Positions 10,195-19,768 of a stretch of 64,000 nucleotides of DNA are shown piece after piece. The DNA comes from Comamonas testosteroni. GTDB taxonomy: Bacteria > Pseudomonadota > Gammaproteobacteria > Burkholderiales > Burkholderiaceae_C. Position 1 is the first letter of the stretch, and every line of letters starts with the position of its first letter. A program made the translations under genes and the position numbers. Below the pieces are notes generated by a model. That model searched no databases. It saw nothing but the letters and a program-made list of their open reading frames with translations, and was not told the DNA's origin. The stretch is from assembly GCF_014076415.1 (NCBI RefSeq), contig NZ_CP043568.1:806001-870000 (forward strand). Direction: 5' to 3'.

Positions 10195-11355
10195 TCAGGC
10201 GACCTGACGCTCAGGCTCGCTCTGAGCCAGAGTCACGGGCAGGAACTGGCACAGGATCTGGAAATGGTCCTCGAAGAACTCGGCCTCCATGCGGGGCAGA
10301 TCGGCAATCGGTACCCAGCGGGCCAGGGCGGCGTCGTCCGCGCCCTGTACCGGAGGCAGGCTGGGCTGTACGCCCAGATCCAGATAGTGCACATGGGTAA
10401 TGGTACGCCCGCGCAGGCTGCGGTCCGGGTGATCGAAGACCTGCACGGCCTGCAGGGCTGCGAGCAGATCCGCCTCGCTGATGGAGGAGCAGGTTTCTTC
10501 ACGCAGCTCGCGCATGCAGGATTGCCAGAGGCTGTCACGCTGCTCGAGAAAGCCGCCGGGCAGCGCCCACAGGCCCTGGCCCGGAGCATGGCCGCGCTGG
10601 ATCAGCAGCACCTGGTCCTGGCCCTTGGCACGGCAGCGCAGCAGCGCATCCACGGTGACGAACACCGGTGCATAAGGTGCCTTGGCCCAGGCCCGCCTGT
10701 AGTCCTGCAGCATATGCCACTCTTTTTGCAGGCGCAGATACAGCGGTGTCTGGGCCCAGCGGCGCAAAAAGTCCAGCGTGCTCTCGGGCATCTGGGAGGA
10801 AAGCCTGGTCAGAGCGGCATCCATGGTCTCGGGCGATGCGCCTCCTTCACCGAAGAAGATTTCGCGCAGCGGAGTGGCATCGAACTGGCCCAGGCGAGGC
10901 AGGCTGATCAGCTCCCAGCCCGGAAAGCGGGCCAGATAGCTGCTGCTGGAGTCCTTGAAGTGCCCGACCAGGGCCACGCTAGCGCCTTCGGGTACATGGG
11001 CCTGCACGGCTTCGCGCACGGCATGTACCCACAGCGGCTCGTTGTAATAGTCGCGCACGGGCACGCAGCGCACGCGCTCGGCATCCTCTTTCGATAGCGC
11101 ATTGCGCAACATTTGCGCGCGCTCCTGCCAGCTGAATGGGTTTTTGGGATTGGGGGCCTGCCAGGCGCTGCCCAGTACCACCACGACCTGGCGAGCCCGC
11201 TCCAGTGCAGCATGCAGCAAGGCCATATGGCCGTTGTGCAGTGGCTGAAAGCGGCCGATCAGCACAGCGGTATGCAGGGGCATGGAGGTGGGCAGAGTCT
11301 CGGGTGCGGCGGCGATGACACGCTTGCTGGAAGTGTTGGGACTGGCTTGAGGCAT
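10195..11355 (-). CDS. Bifunctional NMN adenylyltransferase (NadM-type)/Nudix hydrolase
   Basis: About 386 residues. The N-terminal nucleotidyltransferase domain has GRFQPLHNGHMALL (the xFxPxHxGH motif) and a distal ISLPRLGQFDATPLREIFF segment with a weakened ISxT-type signature; it makes NAD from NMN and ATP. The C-terminal half is a Nudix domain with GGFLEQRD and RELREET, probably acting on ADP-ribose or related compounds; the first Glu of the Nudix box is Asp here. The start is uncertain: ATG at 11355, ATG at 11283 (just before the conserved strand) or GTG at 11448. Last gene of the NAD salvage run. Confidence 0.88.
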   Translation of the reverse strand: MPQASPNTSSKRVIAAAPETLPTSMPLHTAVLIGRFQPLHNGHMALLHAALERARQVVVVLGSAWQAPNPKNPFSWQERAQMLRNALSKEDAERVRCVPVRDYYNEPLWVHAVREAVQAHVPEGASVALVGHFKDSSSSYLARFPGWELISLPRLGQFDATPLREIFFGEGGASPETMDAALTRLSSQMPESTLDFLRRWAQTPLYLRLQKEWHMLQDYRRAWAKAPYAPVFVTVDALLRCRAKGQDQVLLIQRGHAPGQGLWALPGGFLEQRDSLWQSCMRELREETCSSISEADLLAALQAVQVFDHPDRSLRGRTITHVHYLDLGVQPSLPPVQGADDAALARWVPIADLPRMEAEFFEDHFQILCQFLPVTLAQSEPERQVA

Positions 11356-11573
11356 GAGAGCGAAACCCGTACAGAAATCGGTGCCCGCAAGGGCGAATAT
11401 GGGTAAAAAACGCGCTAGACGCTTACTGGGTAAGCGGAAGTAGCTCACTTTTTAAATGGTAACCAGGCCCGGCACAGCCAAAATCGGCATTCGAGACAGG
11501 CCGCCAAGCGCTTTGCAGCACCCAAGATGCGGCAGGGCTTTGCCACCATGTCTCAAGCGGGTGTCGGGCATTG

Positions 11574-13277
11574 CTACTCGTAGTGTGCCGCAATCGGCAT
11601 CTGCCGGCCCGTGCCAAAGGCCCGTGGGCGTACTCTGAGCATGGGCGGAGCCTGGCGGCGCTTGTATTCGCTGCGGAACACCAGCTTTTGCACGCGGGCA
11701 ATGGTTTCGGGGCCGCCGGCTTCGGTGCGCAGCTTGGCCACAAAGGCTGCGGCCTGCGCATATTCCTTGCTGGACAGATGCTGGCCCTCGATATGCCATT
11801 TGAGAATCTCGTCGAGCACGGCATAGGGCGGCAGGCTGTCCTCGTCCTTCTGGCCGGGAGCCAGCTCGGCCGAGGGCGGCTTGTCGATGATGGCCTGCGG
11901 GATCAGCTCGCGGCCCGCATGGCGGTTGATATGGCGTGACAGCTCGAAGACCTCGGTCTTGTACAGATCGCCGAGCAGGCCCAGACCGCCGTTGGTGTCG
12001 CCATACAGGGTGCAATAGCCCACCGAGACTTCGGACTTGTTGCCCGTGGTCAGCAGCAGATGACCGAAGGCATTGGAAAACTCCATCAGCGTGGTGCCGC
12101 GTGCGCGGGCCTGCAGATTCTCCAGCGCCAGACCCTTGAGTGGTTCGCCAAAGCTGGCCTCGAACTGGCGTGCATAGGTGGTGACCAGCTCCTTGATGGG
12201 GTGCTCGTACAGTCTGATGTCCAGATTGCGGCACAGCTGCACCGAGTCGTCGACCGAGCCAGCCGAGGAGTAGCTGGACGGCATGGTGATGCCGACCACG
12301 TTGTCTGCTCCCAGGGCATCGACGGCCAGGGCCAGCGTCAGTGCCGAATCGATGCCGCCCGAGCTGCCCACCACCACCTGCTTGAAACCGCAGCGGCGCG
12401 CATAGTCGCGCAGGCCCAGCACGATCTGCTGGCGGTAGAACTCCATGGTGGGCAGGCCTTGCGCCGGCACGGTAGGCAAGGCCGTGCCGTCGCGGGCCTG
12501 AAACCGGCCCTGCGCATTCAGCTCCAGTGTGCAGACATCTTCTTCGAAGCGTCTGGCTTCAAACACCAGGCCGGCCTCGGGCTCCACGGCAAACGAGGCG
12601 CCGTCGAACACGATCTGGTCCTGGCCGCCGATCTGGTTGATGTAGAGGATGGCCAGCTTGTGGCGTGCCGCCGCCTGGGTGAATATCTCATGACGCTGCT
12701 CGCGCTTGCCCAGGTGGCTGGGGCTGGCGTTGATGCTGATGACCAGGTCGGGGGCCGCATCGCCCATGCGTACAAAGGGGTTGGTGGCGTAGTCGGCGCC
12801 CTGGTCGTTCCAGCCGTCCTCGCAGACCAGAAAGCCCACCTGGCAGTTGCCCACGCGCAGCACCTTGGCCGTGTCGGCTCCAGGCTCGAAATGGCGGCGC
12901 TCGTCAAAGATGTTGTACGTGGGCAGCAACTGCTTGTCGTACTGCAGGCGGATTTGTCCGTTCTTGAGCACCAGCAGGCTGTTGTGCAGCGGTTTGCCGG
13001 GGCCATCGTGGCGCGTGGGGGCGCCCACGACCCAGTGCAGATCGGGAAACTGGCGCGTGGCCTGCAGCAGCTCCTGAAGACCTGCATCCAGTCTTTGGAG
13101 AAAGCTGGGCTCGTCCAGCAGGTCGCCGGGGTAGTAGCCGCACAGCGACAGTTCGGAAAATACCACCAGGTCGGCCTGCTCGGCTGCGGCCCTGGTTGCG
13201 GCCTCTCTCATGCGGCGGATATTGCCGCTGATGTCGCCCACCATGTAGTTGAGCTGGGCGAGGGTGACTTTCAGCAT
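11574..13277 (-). CDS. nadE: Glutamine-dependent NAD+ synthetase
   Basis: A 567-residue two-domain enzyme from ATG at 13277. The N-terminal nitrilase-type glutaminase (1-260) has the Glu-Lys-Cys triad visible in VFSELSLCGYY, YDKQLLPTYNIFDE and FLVCEDGWND. The C-terminal synthetase domain has the adenylating loop GSSGGIDSALTLALA. It converts nicotinate adenine dinucleotide, ATP and glutamine-derived ammonia to NAD. It lies 16 bases downstream of pncB and is presumably cotranscribed. Confidence 0.97.
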   Translation of the reverse strand: MLKVTLAQLNYMVGDISGNIRRMREAATRAAAEQADLVVFSELSLCGYYPGDLLDEPSFLQRLDAGLQELLQATRQFPDLHWVVGAPTRHDGPGKPLHNSLLVLKNGQIRLQYDKQLLPTYNIFDERRHFEPGADTAKVLRVGNCQVGFLVCEDGWNDQGADYATNPFVRMGDAAPDLVISINASPSHLGKREQRHEIFTQAAARHKLAILYINQIGGQDQIVFDGASFAVEPEAGLVFEARRFEEDVCTLELNAQGRFQARDGTALPTVPAQGLPTMEFYRQQIVLGLRDYARRCGFKQVVVGSSGGIDSALTLALAVDALGADNVVGITMPSSYSSAGSVDDSVQLCRNLDIRLYEHPIKELVTTYARQFEASFGEPLKGLALENLQARARGTTLMEFSNAFGHLLLTTGNKSEVSVGYCTLYGDTNGGLGLLGDLYKTEVFELSRHINRHAGRELIPQAIIDKPPSAELAPGQKDEDSLPPYAVLDEILKWHIEGQHLSSKEYAQAAAFVAKLRTEAGGPETIARVQKLVFRSEYKRRQAPPMLRVRPRAFGTGRQMPIAAHYE

Positions 13278-13293
13278 GGTTGCCTCCGAAGAT

Positions 13294-14499
13294 TCAAGCT
13301 GCCTTGGCAGCAGGCTCAGGGATGTTGAAGACCTGGCGCAGATAGGCCAGATAGGTCTCGTCGTTGCACAGCGTCTTGCCGGGCGAGTCCGAAATCTTGG
13401 CCACGGGCTGGCCGTTGGCATGAGTCAGCTTCATCACGATATTGATCGTGGTCAGTCCCATGTCATTGGTCAATCGCGTGCCTATGCCGAAGCCGCACTG
13501 GATGCGGTCGGCAAAGCGGTGGTAGAGCGCCAGGGCCATGTCCAGATCCAGTCCGTCCGAGAACACCAGACGCTTGCTCTGCGGGGCAATGCGCAGCTTG
13601 TCATAGTGGGCAATGGCCTTCTCGCCCCATTCGAACGGATCGCCGGAGTCATGGCGCAGGCCGTCGAAAAGCTTGGCAAAGTACATGTCGAAGTCGGCCA
13701 GAAAGGCGTCCATGCCCACGGTATCGGTCAGGGCGATACCGAGGTCGCCGCGGTATTCCTGCACCCAGTCCTCGAGGGCGGCTACCTGGAAGTCGCGCAG
13801 GCGCACTCCCAGGGCCTGATAGGTCTGCAGATACTCATGGGCCATGGTTCCAATAGGCACCAGATTCAGGTCGCGCGCCAGCAGCACATTGGACGTGCCC
13901 TTGAACCACTGCGCGGTTTCCTGCGCAAAAGCCTGCACCACCTCGCGTTGCCAGGCTCCCGAGAAGCGGCGACGCACGCCGAAGTCAAACAGCTCGAAGG
14001 GATTGTGCAGCTTGGCCTCGACAGCCAGGTGCTTGAGCTGGGCCAGCTTGACCTGCAGGCGCTTGCGGCCTTCGAGCAGGGCGGCCTCGGCATCGAAGCG
14101 GCGGAAGTACAGCTCGTTGACGATGGCCAGCACATAGATCTCGAAGCCCATCACATGGACTTGCGGGCCCCTGGCCACGATATGCAGCCGGTCGCCTTCG
14201 GCCCAGGCGCGGATGAAGGCACGCTGGAACTGGAAGATACGCAGAAAGTCGATGAAGTCGCTCTTCATGAAGCGCAGACCGGCCAGATAGTCCAGCTCGC
14301 CCTTGTCAAAGCGCAGACTGCACAGGGCGTCCAGCTCGCGCTCTACCTCGGGCAGCAACTCGGCCAGCGGGAAGGCCGTGGGCGTGCGACAGACAAATTC
14401 GTACTCGGCCTCGGTCTGGGGGTGGCGGTGCAGCATGGCCTGCCACATGGTGAACTTGTAGAGGTCGGTGTCCAGCAGGCTGGTGATGATGGGCTTCAT
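13294..14499 (-). CDS. pncB: Nicotinate phosphoribosyltransferase
   Basis: A 401-residue enzyme from ATG at 14499 ([20 protein letters not shown]), the length of E. coli PncB. It forms nicotinate mononucleotide from nicotinate and PRPP. Family motifs include the N-terminal [29 protein letters not shown], the [12 protein letters not shown] strand, and [15 protein letters not shown] near the phosphoribosyl site. A GAAGAA purine stretch precedes the start. Between it and pncA lies one copy of the short palindromic repeat. Confidence 0.97.
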   Translation of the reverse strand: MKPIITSLLDTDLYKFTMWQAMLHRHPQTEAEYEFVCRTPTAFPLAELLPEVERELDALCSLRFDKGELDYLAGLRFMKSDFIDFLRIFQFQRAFIRAWAEGDRLHIVARGPQVHVMGFEIYVLAIVNELYFRRFDAEAALLEGRKRLQVKLAQLKHLAVEAKLHNPFELFDFGVRRRFSGAWQREVVQAFAQETAQWFKGTSNVLLARDLNLVPIGTMAHEYLQTYQALGVRLRDFQVAALEDWVQEYRGDLGIALTDTVGMDAFLADFDMYFAKLFDGLRHDSGDPFEWGEKAIAHYDKLRIAPQSKRLVFSDGLDLDMALALYHRFADRIQCGFGIGTRLTNDMGLTTINIVMKLTHANGQPVAKISDSPGKTLCNDETYLAYLRQVFNIPEPAAKAA

Positions 14500-14522
14500 G
14501 CCGTTCTTCTTTTCAAAAATAT

Positions 14523-14558
14523 GAGCTGCTAGCGCTTTATCCATAAGTGCTAGAGGCT
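14523..14558. repeat. Short palindromic intergenic repeat, copy 2
   Basis: GCGCTT-N7-AAGTGC at 14532-14550 (one mismatch in the arm), AGCT eight bases to the left and GGCT five bases to the right. It fills the pncA-pncB gap. Confidence 0.75.
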
Positions 14559-14566
14559 GATTTGTC

Positions 14567-15415
14567 TCATAAGCCAAAGCTGGCGCTGGTTTCGCAGCGT
14601 ACACCGGTTGCACGCATGCGTTGCAGGAAGTCGTGGTGCGCGGCCTCGAATCCGGCGACCGGGCTCATGCAGTCCGTCAGCAGCACGATGCGCGAGTAGT
14701 CGCTGCTGCACCAGTGCTCCACGATGTGCTCGGTGGTGGCGCGCACGCAGTGGCTGCTGGCCTCGCCCGCGATCACCAGGGTGCTGCTCTGGCGCAACCG
14801 GGCCAGCAAGGCGGTGTTCAGGCCGGTCTCGCCATCCTGCGGATCGGGAACCTCGGCACGAATGGCGCTGTAGTGCTCGGTCCAGGGGTTCATGCCCTTG
14901 AAGACATGGCGGGTGGCACGGTGCTGCAGCTCCTGCCACTGGCGGCAGGCCGCGAGCACGCCGGCATGGATGCCATGGCCCCAGCTGCCTATCTCGCAGT
15001 GCAGCGGCCAGACCATCAGGGTGTAGCTGCCCTGGGCCTCCAGCTGGCCCAGGTATTGCAGCGTTCGTTCGCGCTCGCCAGCGTTGCGCGGCGCATAGTC
15101 GCCGGCACGCACCTGCGCCGCCGTGATCGGGGTGAATGGCAGGACGGCACGGCCATCGCGCTGCTGCCAGAAGGCGGGGTGGGCAATGTCATAAGCCTGG
15201 TGCGAGTCCAGAGTGATGGTGATCTGGTCCAGCTTGTCTGCCTGGGCTGCCATCCAGCTGCTCAGGCGCTGCATATCGGCATGAGCACCTGTCACCGGAA
15301 GGCTGGGTGCTATCAGCTGATTGTTGTCTGGTGAGCGGGGGCACCAGTCGGCAGGCAGATCGCAGAAGTCGTTTTGCGGGTCAATGATGAGCAGCTGGGC
15401 TTGTGGATGACTCAT
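14567..15415 (-). CDS. pncA: Nicotinamidase-like cysteine hydrolase
   Basis: A 282-residue isochorismatase-fold hydrolase. The catalytic Asp is in [10 protein letters not shown], metal-ligand type residues are in [16 protein letters not shown] (DxH...H), and the nucleophilic Cys is in [14 protein letters not shown]. It would deaminate nicotinamide to nicotinate, feeding pncB just downstream. It is longer than typical bacterial PncA (roughly 180-210 residues); extra sequence lies between the metal site and the Cys. First gene of the NAD salvage operon, divergent from nrtR. The assignment rests largely on context plus motifs. Confidence 0.85.
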   Translation of the reverse strand: MSHPQAQLLIIDPQNDFCDLPADWCPRSPDNNQLIAPSLPVTGAHADMQRLSSWMAAQADKLDQITITLDSHQAYDIAHPAFWQQRDGRAVLPFTPITAAQVRAGDYAPRNAGERERTLQYLGQLEAQGSYTLMVWPLHCEIGSWGHGIHAGVLAACRQWQELQHRATRHVFKGMNPWTEHYSAIRAEVPDPQDGETGLNTALLARLRQSSTLVIAGEASSHCVRATTEHIVEHWCSSDYSRIVLLTDCMSPVAGFEAAHHDFLQRMRATGVRCETSASFGL

Positions 15416-15463
15416 GGTGTTCAGCTTTCATGCTAGATGCAATGTCTGCAGTCTAAAACACTT

Positions 15464-15495
15464 AAAATATTTTTGCAACTAAGTATTTTTGAGTT
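15464..15495. promoter_or_regulatory. Candidate NrtR operator region between pncA and nrtR
   Basis: The divergent gap is AT-rich and holds a perfect 10-bp palindrome AAAATATTTT (15464-15473) next to an imperfect one with AACT and AGTT ends (15477-15495). NrtR repressors usually bind such gaps; whether these are the true sites is inference. Confidence 0.4.
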
Positions 15496-15537
15496 GATGT
15501 GAAATAATCAGGCAAGAAAAACGAAGTTGGTAAAAAA

Positions 15538-16221
15538 ATGAATCAAAGCGATGAGCGCAGGGAAGCGGTGCAGGTCAGTGTGGATGTGGTGCTGCTGACT
15601 CTGGTGGAGCAGCAGCTGCATGCCGTGCTGCTGCGTCGTCAGGCTGCGCCTTTTGCCGGGGTGTGGGCCTTGCCCGGCGGCTTTATTCATACCGATGAGG
15701 ATGCGGACGCCAAGGCCAGTGCGGCGCGCGTGCTCAGAACCAAGGTGGGCATAGAAGGTGCGTATCTGGAGCAGCTGGCCACTTTCAGCGGCCCGGCACG
15801 CGATCCGCGCGGCTGGTCGGTGGCAATCGCCTATTGCGCTCTGCTGCCCGTGCAGAACCTGCCGCCCGATCGCGCCGACATCAGCGTGGTGCCGCTCTCG
15901 GCCCTGCCGCAGCTGCCGTTCGATCACCGTGCCATTCTGGACTCCGCCTTGGAGCGCGTGCGCAGCAAAAGCCTGTATTCCTCCTTGCCCGTGCATTTGT
16001 GCGGCGAAACCTTCACACTGCCGCAGCTGCAGCAGGTCTATGAAAACATTCTGGGCGAGCCGCTGAACAAGGTCAGCTTCAGGCGCAAGATGGACGAGAT
16101 GGACTGGCTGGAGCCAGTGCCTGGGGCCATGCAGGGTGGCGGGGCGCACCGGCCCGCCCAGCTTTACCGCGCCAAGCCCGGCTTCAGCCAGACGCTGGCG
16201 CTGACTGCCCGGGGGCTTTGA
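15538..16221 (+). CDS. nrtR: NrtR family Nudix-related transcriptional regulator
   Basis: A 227-residue regulator with an N-terminal Nudix-like domain and a C-terminal winged helix. The Nudix box is degenerate (GGFIHTDEDADAKASAARVL lacks the REUXEE glutamates), as in NrtR proteins that bind ADP-ribose without hydrolysing it. The C-terminal segment FTLPQLQQVYENILGEPLNKVSFRRKMDEMDWLEPV is the DNA-binding part; note its conserved VSFRRKM. Its position divergent from pncA-pncB-nadE-nadM fits its role as NAD salvage repressor. Confidence 0.92.
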   Translation: MNQSDERREAVQVSVDVVLLTLVEQQLHAVLLRRQAAPFAGVWALPGGFIHTDEDADAKASAARVLRTKVGIEGAYLEQLATFSGPARDPRGWSVAIAYCALLPVQNLPPDRADISVVPLSALPQLPFDHRAILDSALERVRSKSLYSSLPVHLCGETFTLPQLQQVYENILGEPLNKVSFRRKMDEMDWLEPVPGAMQGGGAHRPAQLYRAKPGFSQTLALTARGL

Positions 16222-16253
16222 GCTCGTAAGCGCGTTCCCAGGTCGGCCTGCAT

Positions 16254-16281
16254 GAAAAATGCCTGCACAAGGCAGGCATTC
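16254..16281 (-). terminator. Terminator of the DUF1328 gene
   Basis: GCCTGC and GCAGGC stem (extended by AT pairs) followed on the minus strand by TTTTT. Confidence 0.8.
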
Positions 16282-16311
16282 GGGTTGGTGTTTCGGGTCG
16301 GGCCGCGTCGA

Positions 16312-16485
16312 CTAGCTGACTGCGCCAATGCCCAGCAGGGCCAGAACCACGAAGATCACGGCAACGGCAATGAAAATAAAGAACAGGATCTTGGCTATGC
16401 CGGCTGCGCCTGCGGCTACGCCGGTAAAGCCGAAAACACCGGCTACCAGGGAAATGATGGCAAAAATAATGGCCCACTTGAGCAT
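16312..16485 (-). CDS. DUF1328 small membrane protein
   Basis: A 57-residue protein. It starts [20 protein letters not shown], has a small-residue turn ([12 protein letters not shown]), a second hydrophobic segment ([20 protein letters not shown]), and ends IGAVS. Two transmembrane helices and the small-residue turn match the DUF1328/YtjA family of inner-membrane proteins of unknown function. A strong AAAGGAG ribosome site lies 5 bases before the ATG and a terminator follows, which together make this a convincing gene despite its size. Confidence 0.92.
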   Translation of the reverse strand: MLKWAIIFAIISLVAGVFGFTGVAAGAAGIAKILFFIFIAVAVIFVVLALLGIGAVS

Positions 16486-16585
16486 CGGAACTCCTTTGTC
16501 TGAAGTGATGTCTCAAGCCTAAGCCGCCGGGCGCAGGCTTGCGGTGCTCATTTGGGGAAAATCCTTGTCGGCTTGATCCGACAAC

Positions 16586-16621
16586 AAAAAAAGCCACCGC
16601 AAATTCTTGCGGTGGCTTTTT
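16586..16621. terminator. Bidirectional terminator downstream of metK
   Basis: GCCACCGCAA and TTGCGGTGGC form a 10-bp stem with loop ATTC, flanked by A7 and T5 runs. It ends metK on the minus strand. Confidence 0.92.
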
Positions 16622-16672
16622 CATGAAGGTCCGATGACTCGGGCGCTCAGTCCCGCCTGGCGGGCATGCTAA

Positions 16673-17860
16673 TCACTTCAGACCGGCGGCGGCACGCAGC
16701 AGAGCTGCCTTGTCGGTGCGTTCCCAGGTGAACTCGGGCTCTTCGCGGCCGAAGTGACCGTAAGCCGCAGTCTTGCTGTAGATGGGGCGCAGCAGATCCA
16801 GCATCTGGATGATGCCCTTGGGGCGCAGGTCGAAATGCGCGGCCACCAGCTTGGCGATTTCCGCATCGGGAATCACGCCCGTGCCTTCGGTGTACACGGT
16901 GATGTTCATGGGGCGGGCCACGCCGATGGCGTAAGCGACCTGTACCTGGCACTGGCGCGCCAGACCGGCGGCCACCACGTTCTTGGCCACATAGCGGGCG
17001 GCGTAGGCGGCCGAGCGGTCCACCTTGGTTGGATCCTTGCCGGAGAAGGCGCCGCCGCCATGGGGGCAGGCACCGCCGTAGGTGTCCACGATGATCTTGC
17101 GGCCGGTCAGGCCGCAGTCACCCTGAGGGCCGCCCACGACAAAGCGACCCGTGGGGTTGATCAGGTACTTGGTCTCTTGCAGCCAGGCCGAAGGCAGCAC
17201 GGGCTTGATGATTTCCTCAATGATGGCTTCGGTGAAAGATGCCTTCATCTTGGTTGCCGTTTCCGACTGATCGGGGCTGTGCTGGGTGGACAGCACCACG
17301 GTGTCGATGCTGTGGGGCTTGCCGTCCACATAGCGCAGGGTCACCTGGCTCTTGGCGTCGGGGCGCAGAAAGGGCAGGCGGCCATCCTTGCGCAACTGGG
17401 CCTGGCGTTCCATCAGACGGTGTGCGTAATAGATGGGCGCGGGCATCAGCTCGGGCGTTTCGTCGCAGGCGTAGCCGAACATCAGGCCCTGGTCGCCAGC
17501 GCCGGTGTTCAGCTCGTCATCGCTGGCCTTGTCCACGCCCTGGGCGATGTCCTGGCTTTGCTTGTCGTAGGCGACGAGCACCGAGCAACCCTTGTAGTCG
17601 ATACCGTATTCGGTGTTGTCGTAGCCGATGCGCTTGATGGTGTCGCGTGCGACCTGGATGTAGTCCACATTCGCACCGGTGGTGATTTCACCGGCCAATA
17701 CCACCAGACCGGTGTTGGTCAGTGTCTCGGCAGCCACGCGGCTGTGCGGGTCTTGGGTGAAAATAGCGTCCAGAATCGCGTCAGAGATCTGGTCGGCAAC
17801 CTTGTCGGGGTGGCCTTCAGAAACCGATTCCGAGGTAAACAGAAAATCGCTGTTCGCCAT
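16673..17860 (-). CDS. metK: S-adenosylmethionine synthase
   Basis: A 395-residue enzyme from ATG at 17860 ([20 protein letters not shown]), converting methionine and ATP to S-adenosylmethionine. The family motifs [12 protein letters not shown] and [19 protein letters not shown] are present, and the substrate-binding HPDK lies near the N-terminus. Monocistronic, divergent from the lpxL-like pair. Its leader contains an 11-bp interrupted stem just before the ribosome site. Confidence 0.98.
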   Translation of the reverse strand: MANSDFLFTSESVSEGHPDKVADQISDAILDAIFTQDPHSRVAAETLTNTGLVVLAGEITTGANVDYIQVARDTIKRIGYDNTEYGIDYKGCSVLVAYDKQSQDIAQGVDKASDDELNTGAGDQGLMFGYACDETPELMPAPIYYAHRLMERQAQLRKDGRLPFLRPDAKSQVTLRYVDGKPHSIDTVVLSTQHSPDQSETATKMKASFTEAIIEEIIKPVLPSAWLQETKYLINPTGRFVVGGPQGDCGLTGRKIIVDTYGGACPHGGGAFSGKDPTKVDRSAAYAARYVAKNVVAAGLARQCQVQVAYAIGVARPMNITVYTEGTGVIPDAEIAKLVAAHFDLRPKGIIQMLDLLRPIYSKTAAYGHFGREEPEFTWERTDKAALLRAAAGLK

Positions 17861-17876
17861 TGATATAACTCCTTGT

Positions 17877-17903
17877 AGCTTGGGCAATTGCGTTGCCCGA
17901 GCT
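17877..17903 (-). promoter_or_regulatory. Leader hairpin ahead of metK
   Basis: AGCT-GGGCAA pairs with TTGCCC-AGCT around a 5-nt loop, with one mismatch, immediately before the AAGGAG ribosome site of metK. It could affect translation; no known SAM riboswitch class was recognised. Confidence 0.45.
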
Positions 17904-17986
17904 TCGAAGTCTGGCGAACGCTTTAGCAGTTTTGTTTTTACGTCGCCCTGCAAGTTGCTCTTTAACTCAGCGACCCCGCTATTCTA

Positions 17987-18838
17987 ATGCCTTCCCTGTT
18001 TCGACTGTTTGCTGCACTGCCTTTATGGCTATTGCATGGCCTTGGCGCTGCCATGGGGTGGGTGACCTGGGCGCTATCTCCCACCTATCGGCGCCGATTT
18101 GCAGCCAATGCGGCGCAGGCTGGCTATGCCTTTGCTCAGGTCAGGGCAGCCGTGGGACATGCAGGTCGCATGGTGTTCGAGATGCCGCGCATCTGGCTGG
18201 GCCGTTTGCCGGATTGCGACATCGTCAATGGCGAATGCGCCGAACAGGCATATGCCAAGGGCAAGGGCATTGTCTTTCTCACGCCACATCTGGGTTGCTT
18301 CGAGATGTCCGTGCAGGCCGCAGCGCGGCGCTGGTCGGATCGGCATGGCGCAATTACCGTGCTCTATCGCCCCGCACGCCAGGGCTGGTTGGCCGAAATT
18401 CTGGAAACCGCGCGCAATCGTCCTGGCGTTCAGGCCGTTCCCACCACCCTGGCAGGCGTGCGTCAGATGATCAAGGCGCTGCGTCAGGGGGCAGCCGTGG
18501 GGCTGCTGCCCGATCAGGTGCCGCCCAATGGTCTGGGTATCTGGTCGCCTTTTTTCGGTCGTGATGCGTATACGATGACATTGGCAGCACGCCTGGTGCT
18601 GCAAACCGGGGCCACGGTGATCGTGGCGCGGTGCGAGCGCAAGTCCTGGGGGCGGGGCTACACGCTGTATCTAGAGGAATTGCCTGTGCCCGAATCTCAA
18701 TCGCTGGAAGCCACCGTGGCGCTTATCAATCGCGCCATGGAAACCACCATTCGTCAGTCTCCGCAGCAATATCTGTGGGGCTATGGCCGCTACAAGCAGC
18801 CACGTGAAGACAAGCAACTCTCGGGGGAGAAGGCATGA
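17987..18838 (+). CDS. LpxL/HtrB-type lipid A acyltransferase (first copy)
   Basis: A 283-residue member of the lysophospholipid acyltransferase family that adds a secondary acyl chain to lipid A at the inner membrane. The catalytic H-x4-E motif is seen in TPHLGCFEM (about residues 98-106) and an N-terminal hydrophobic helix anchors it. The later LLPDQVPPNGLGIWSPFFGR stretch is typical of LpxL. Its stop overlaps the start of the next acyltransferase by four bases, so the two are translationally coupled. Divergent from metK, an arrangement common in Burkholderiales. Confidence 0.92.
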   Translation: MPSLFRLFAALPLWLLHGLGAAMGWVTWALSPTYRRRFAANAAQAGYAFAQVRAAVGHAGRMVFEMPRIWLGRLPDCDIVNGECAEQAYAKGKGIVFLTPHLGCFEMSVQAAARRWSDRHGAITVLYRPARQGWLAEILETARNRPGVQAVPTTLAGVRQMIKALRQGAAVGLLPDQVPPNGLGIWSPFFGRDAYTMTLAARLVLQTGATVIVARCERKSWGRGYTLYLEELPVPESQSLEATVALINRAMETTIRQSPQQYLWGYGRYKQPREDKQLSGEKA

Positions 18839-19716
18839 GCGCCAGCAAGATCGCCATTGCCGGCATGCATGTGCTGGCCAAGCTGCCGCTGCCCGTGCTG
18901 CGTGGCCTGGGCAAGTTTGTGGGACGGGTGCTGTTTGTAGTGGCGGGCCAGCGCCGGCGCATTGCGCTGCGCAATTTCGAACTGTGCTTTCCCGATGTGC
19001 CTGAGGTGCAGCGCAAAGCCTGGGCGAAGGAGTCTTTTGAAGTCTTTTGCCAGACTTTTCTCGACAGAAGCTGGCTGTGGTTCGGCTCGGAGGAACTGGT
19101 GCGCAGCCGTGTCAAGCTGATCGGAGCCACGCATGAACTGGAGGGCGATACGCCCACCATCGTCTTTGCGCCGCATTTCTACAGCATGGATGCCGGCGGC
19201 CTGGCCCTGCCGCTCAATACCGGGCGCGAGTTCACCTCCATCTTTGCCACCAATCCCGATCCGGACCTGGATGCCTGGTTCATGAATGGCCGTCAGCGCT
19301 TCGGCAACGTGAAGATGCTCAATCGCGCCGATGGCGTCAAACCCATCATCCAGTGCCTGCGCAAGGGCGGGCTGCTGTATCTGCTGCCCGATATGGACTA
19401 TGGCAAGAACGATTCGGTGTTCGTTCCCTTTTTTGCGGTGCAGAACACGGCCACGATTCCCTCGCTTTCGCGCTTTGCGCGCCTGGGCAAGGCCAAGGTG
19501 GTGGCACTCTACAACCGCATGACGCCCGAAGGCTATGTGGCCGAGCTGACGCCGGCCTGGGAGAACTTCCCGACTGACGACCATGTGGCCGACACTGCGC
19601 GCATGAACCGTGAGCTGCAGGCTGCCATCATGACCATGGTTCCGCAGTATTACTGGGTGCACAAGCGCTTCAAGACGCGGCCCGATGGCGAGCCATCGCT
19701 GTATTCCAAAGAATAA
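18835..19716 (+). CDS. LpxL/HtrB-type lipid A acyltransferase (second copy)
   Basis: A 293-residue paralogue of the preceding gene, overlapping it by ATGA. The catalytic motif is APHFYSMD (H-x4-D), and LLPDMDYGKNDSVFVPFF corresponds to the substrate region. The two probably place different secondary acyl chains on lipid A. Which chain length or position each uses cannot be read here. Confidence 0.92.
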   Translation: MSASKIAIAGMHVLAKLPLPVLRGLGKFVGRVLFVVAGQRRRIALRNFELCFPDVPEVQRKAWAKESFEVFCQTFLDRSWLWFGSEELVRSRVKLIGATHELEGDTPTIVFAPHFYSMDAGGLALPLNTGREFTSIFATNPDPDLDAWFMNGRQRFGNVKMLNRADGVKPIIQCLRKGGLLYLLPDMDYGKNDSVFVPFFAVQNTATIPSLSRFARLGKAKVVALYNRMTPEGYVAELTPAWENFPTDDHVADTARMNRELQAAIMTMVPQYYWVHKRFKTRPDGEPSLYSKE

Positions 19717-19768
19717 ACATCAAGGCGGCTTGAAAGCCCAGGTGGAAGGAGGCCGGCTGCTTCTTTTT

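Noticed and set aside
17861..17986. SAM or SAH riboswitch upstream of metK
   Set aside because: Only one small hairpin is present; the conserved cores of known SAM or SAH classes were not found and the leader is short.
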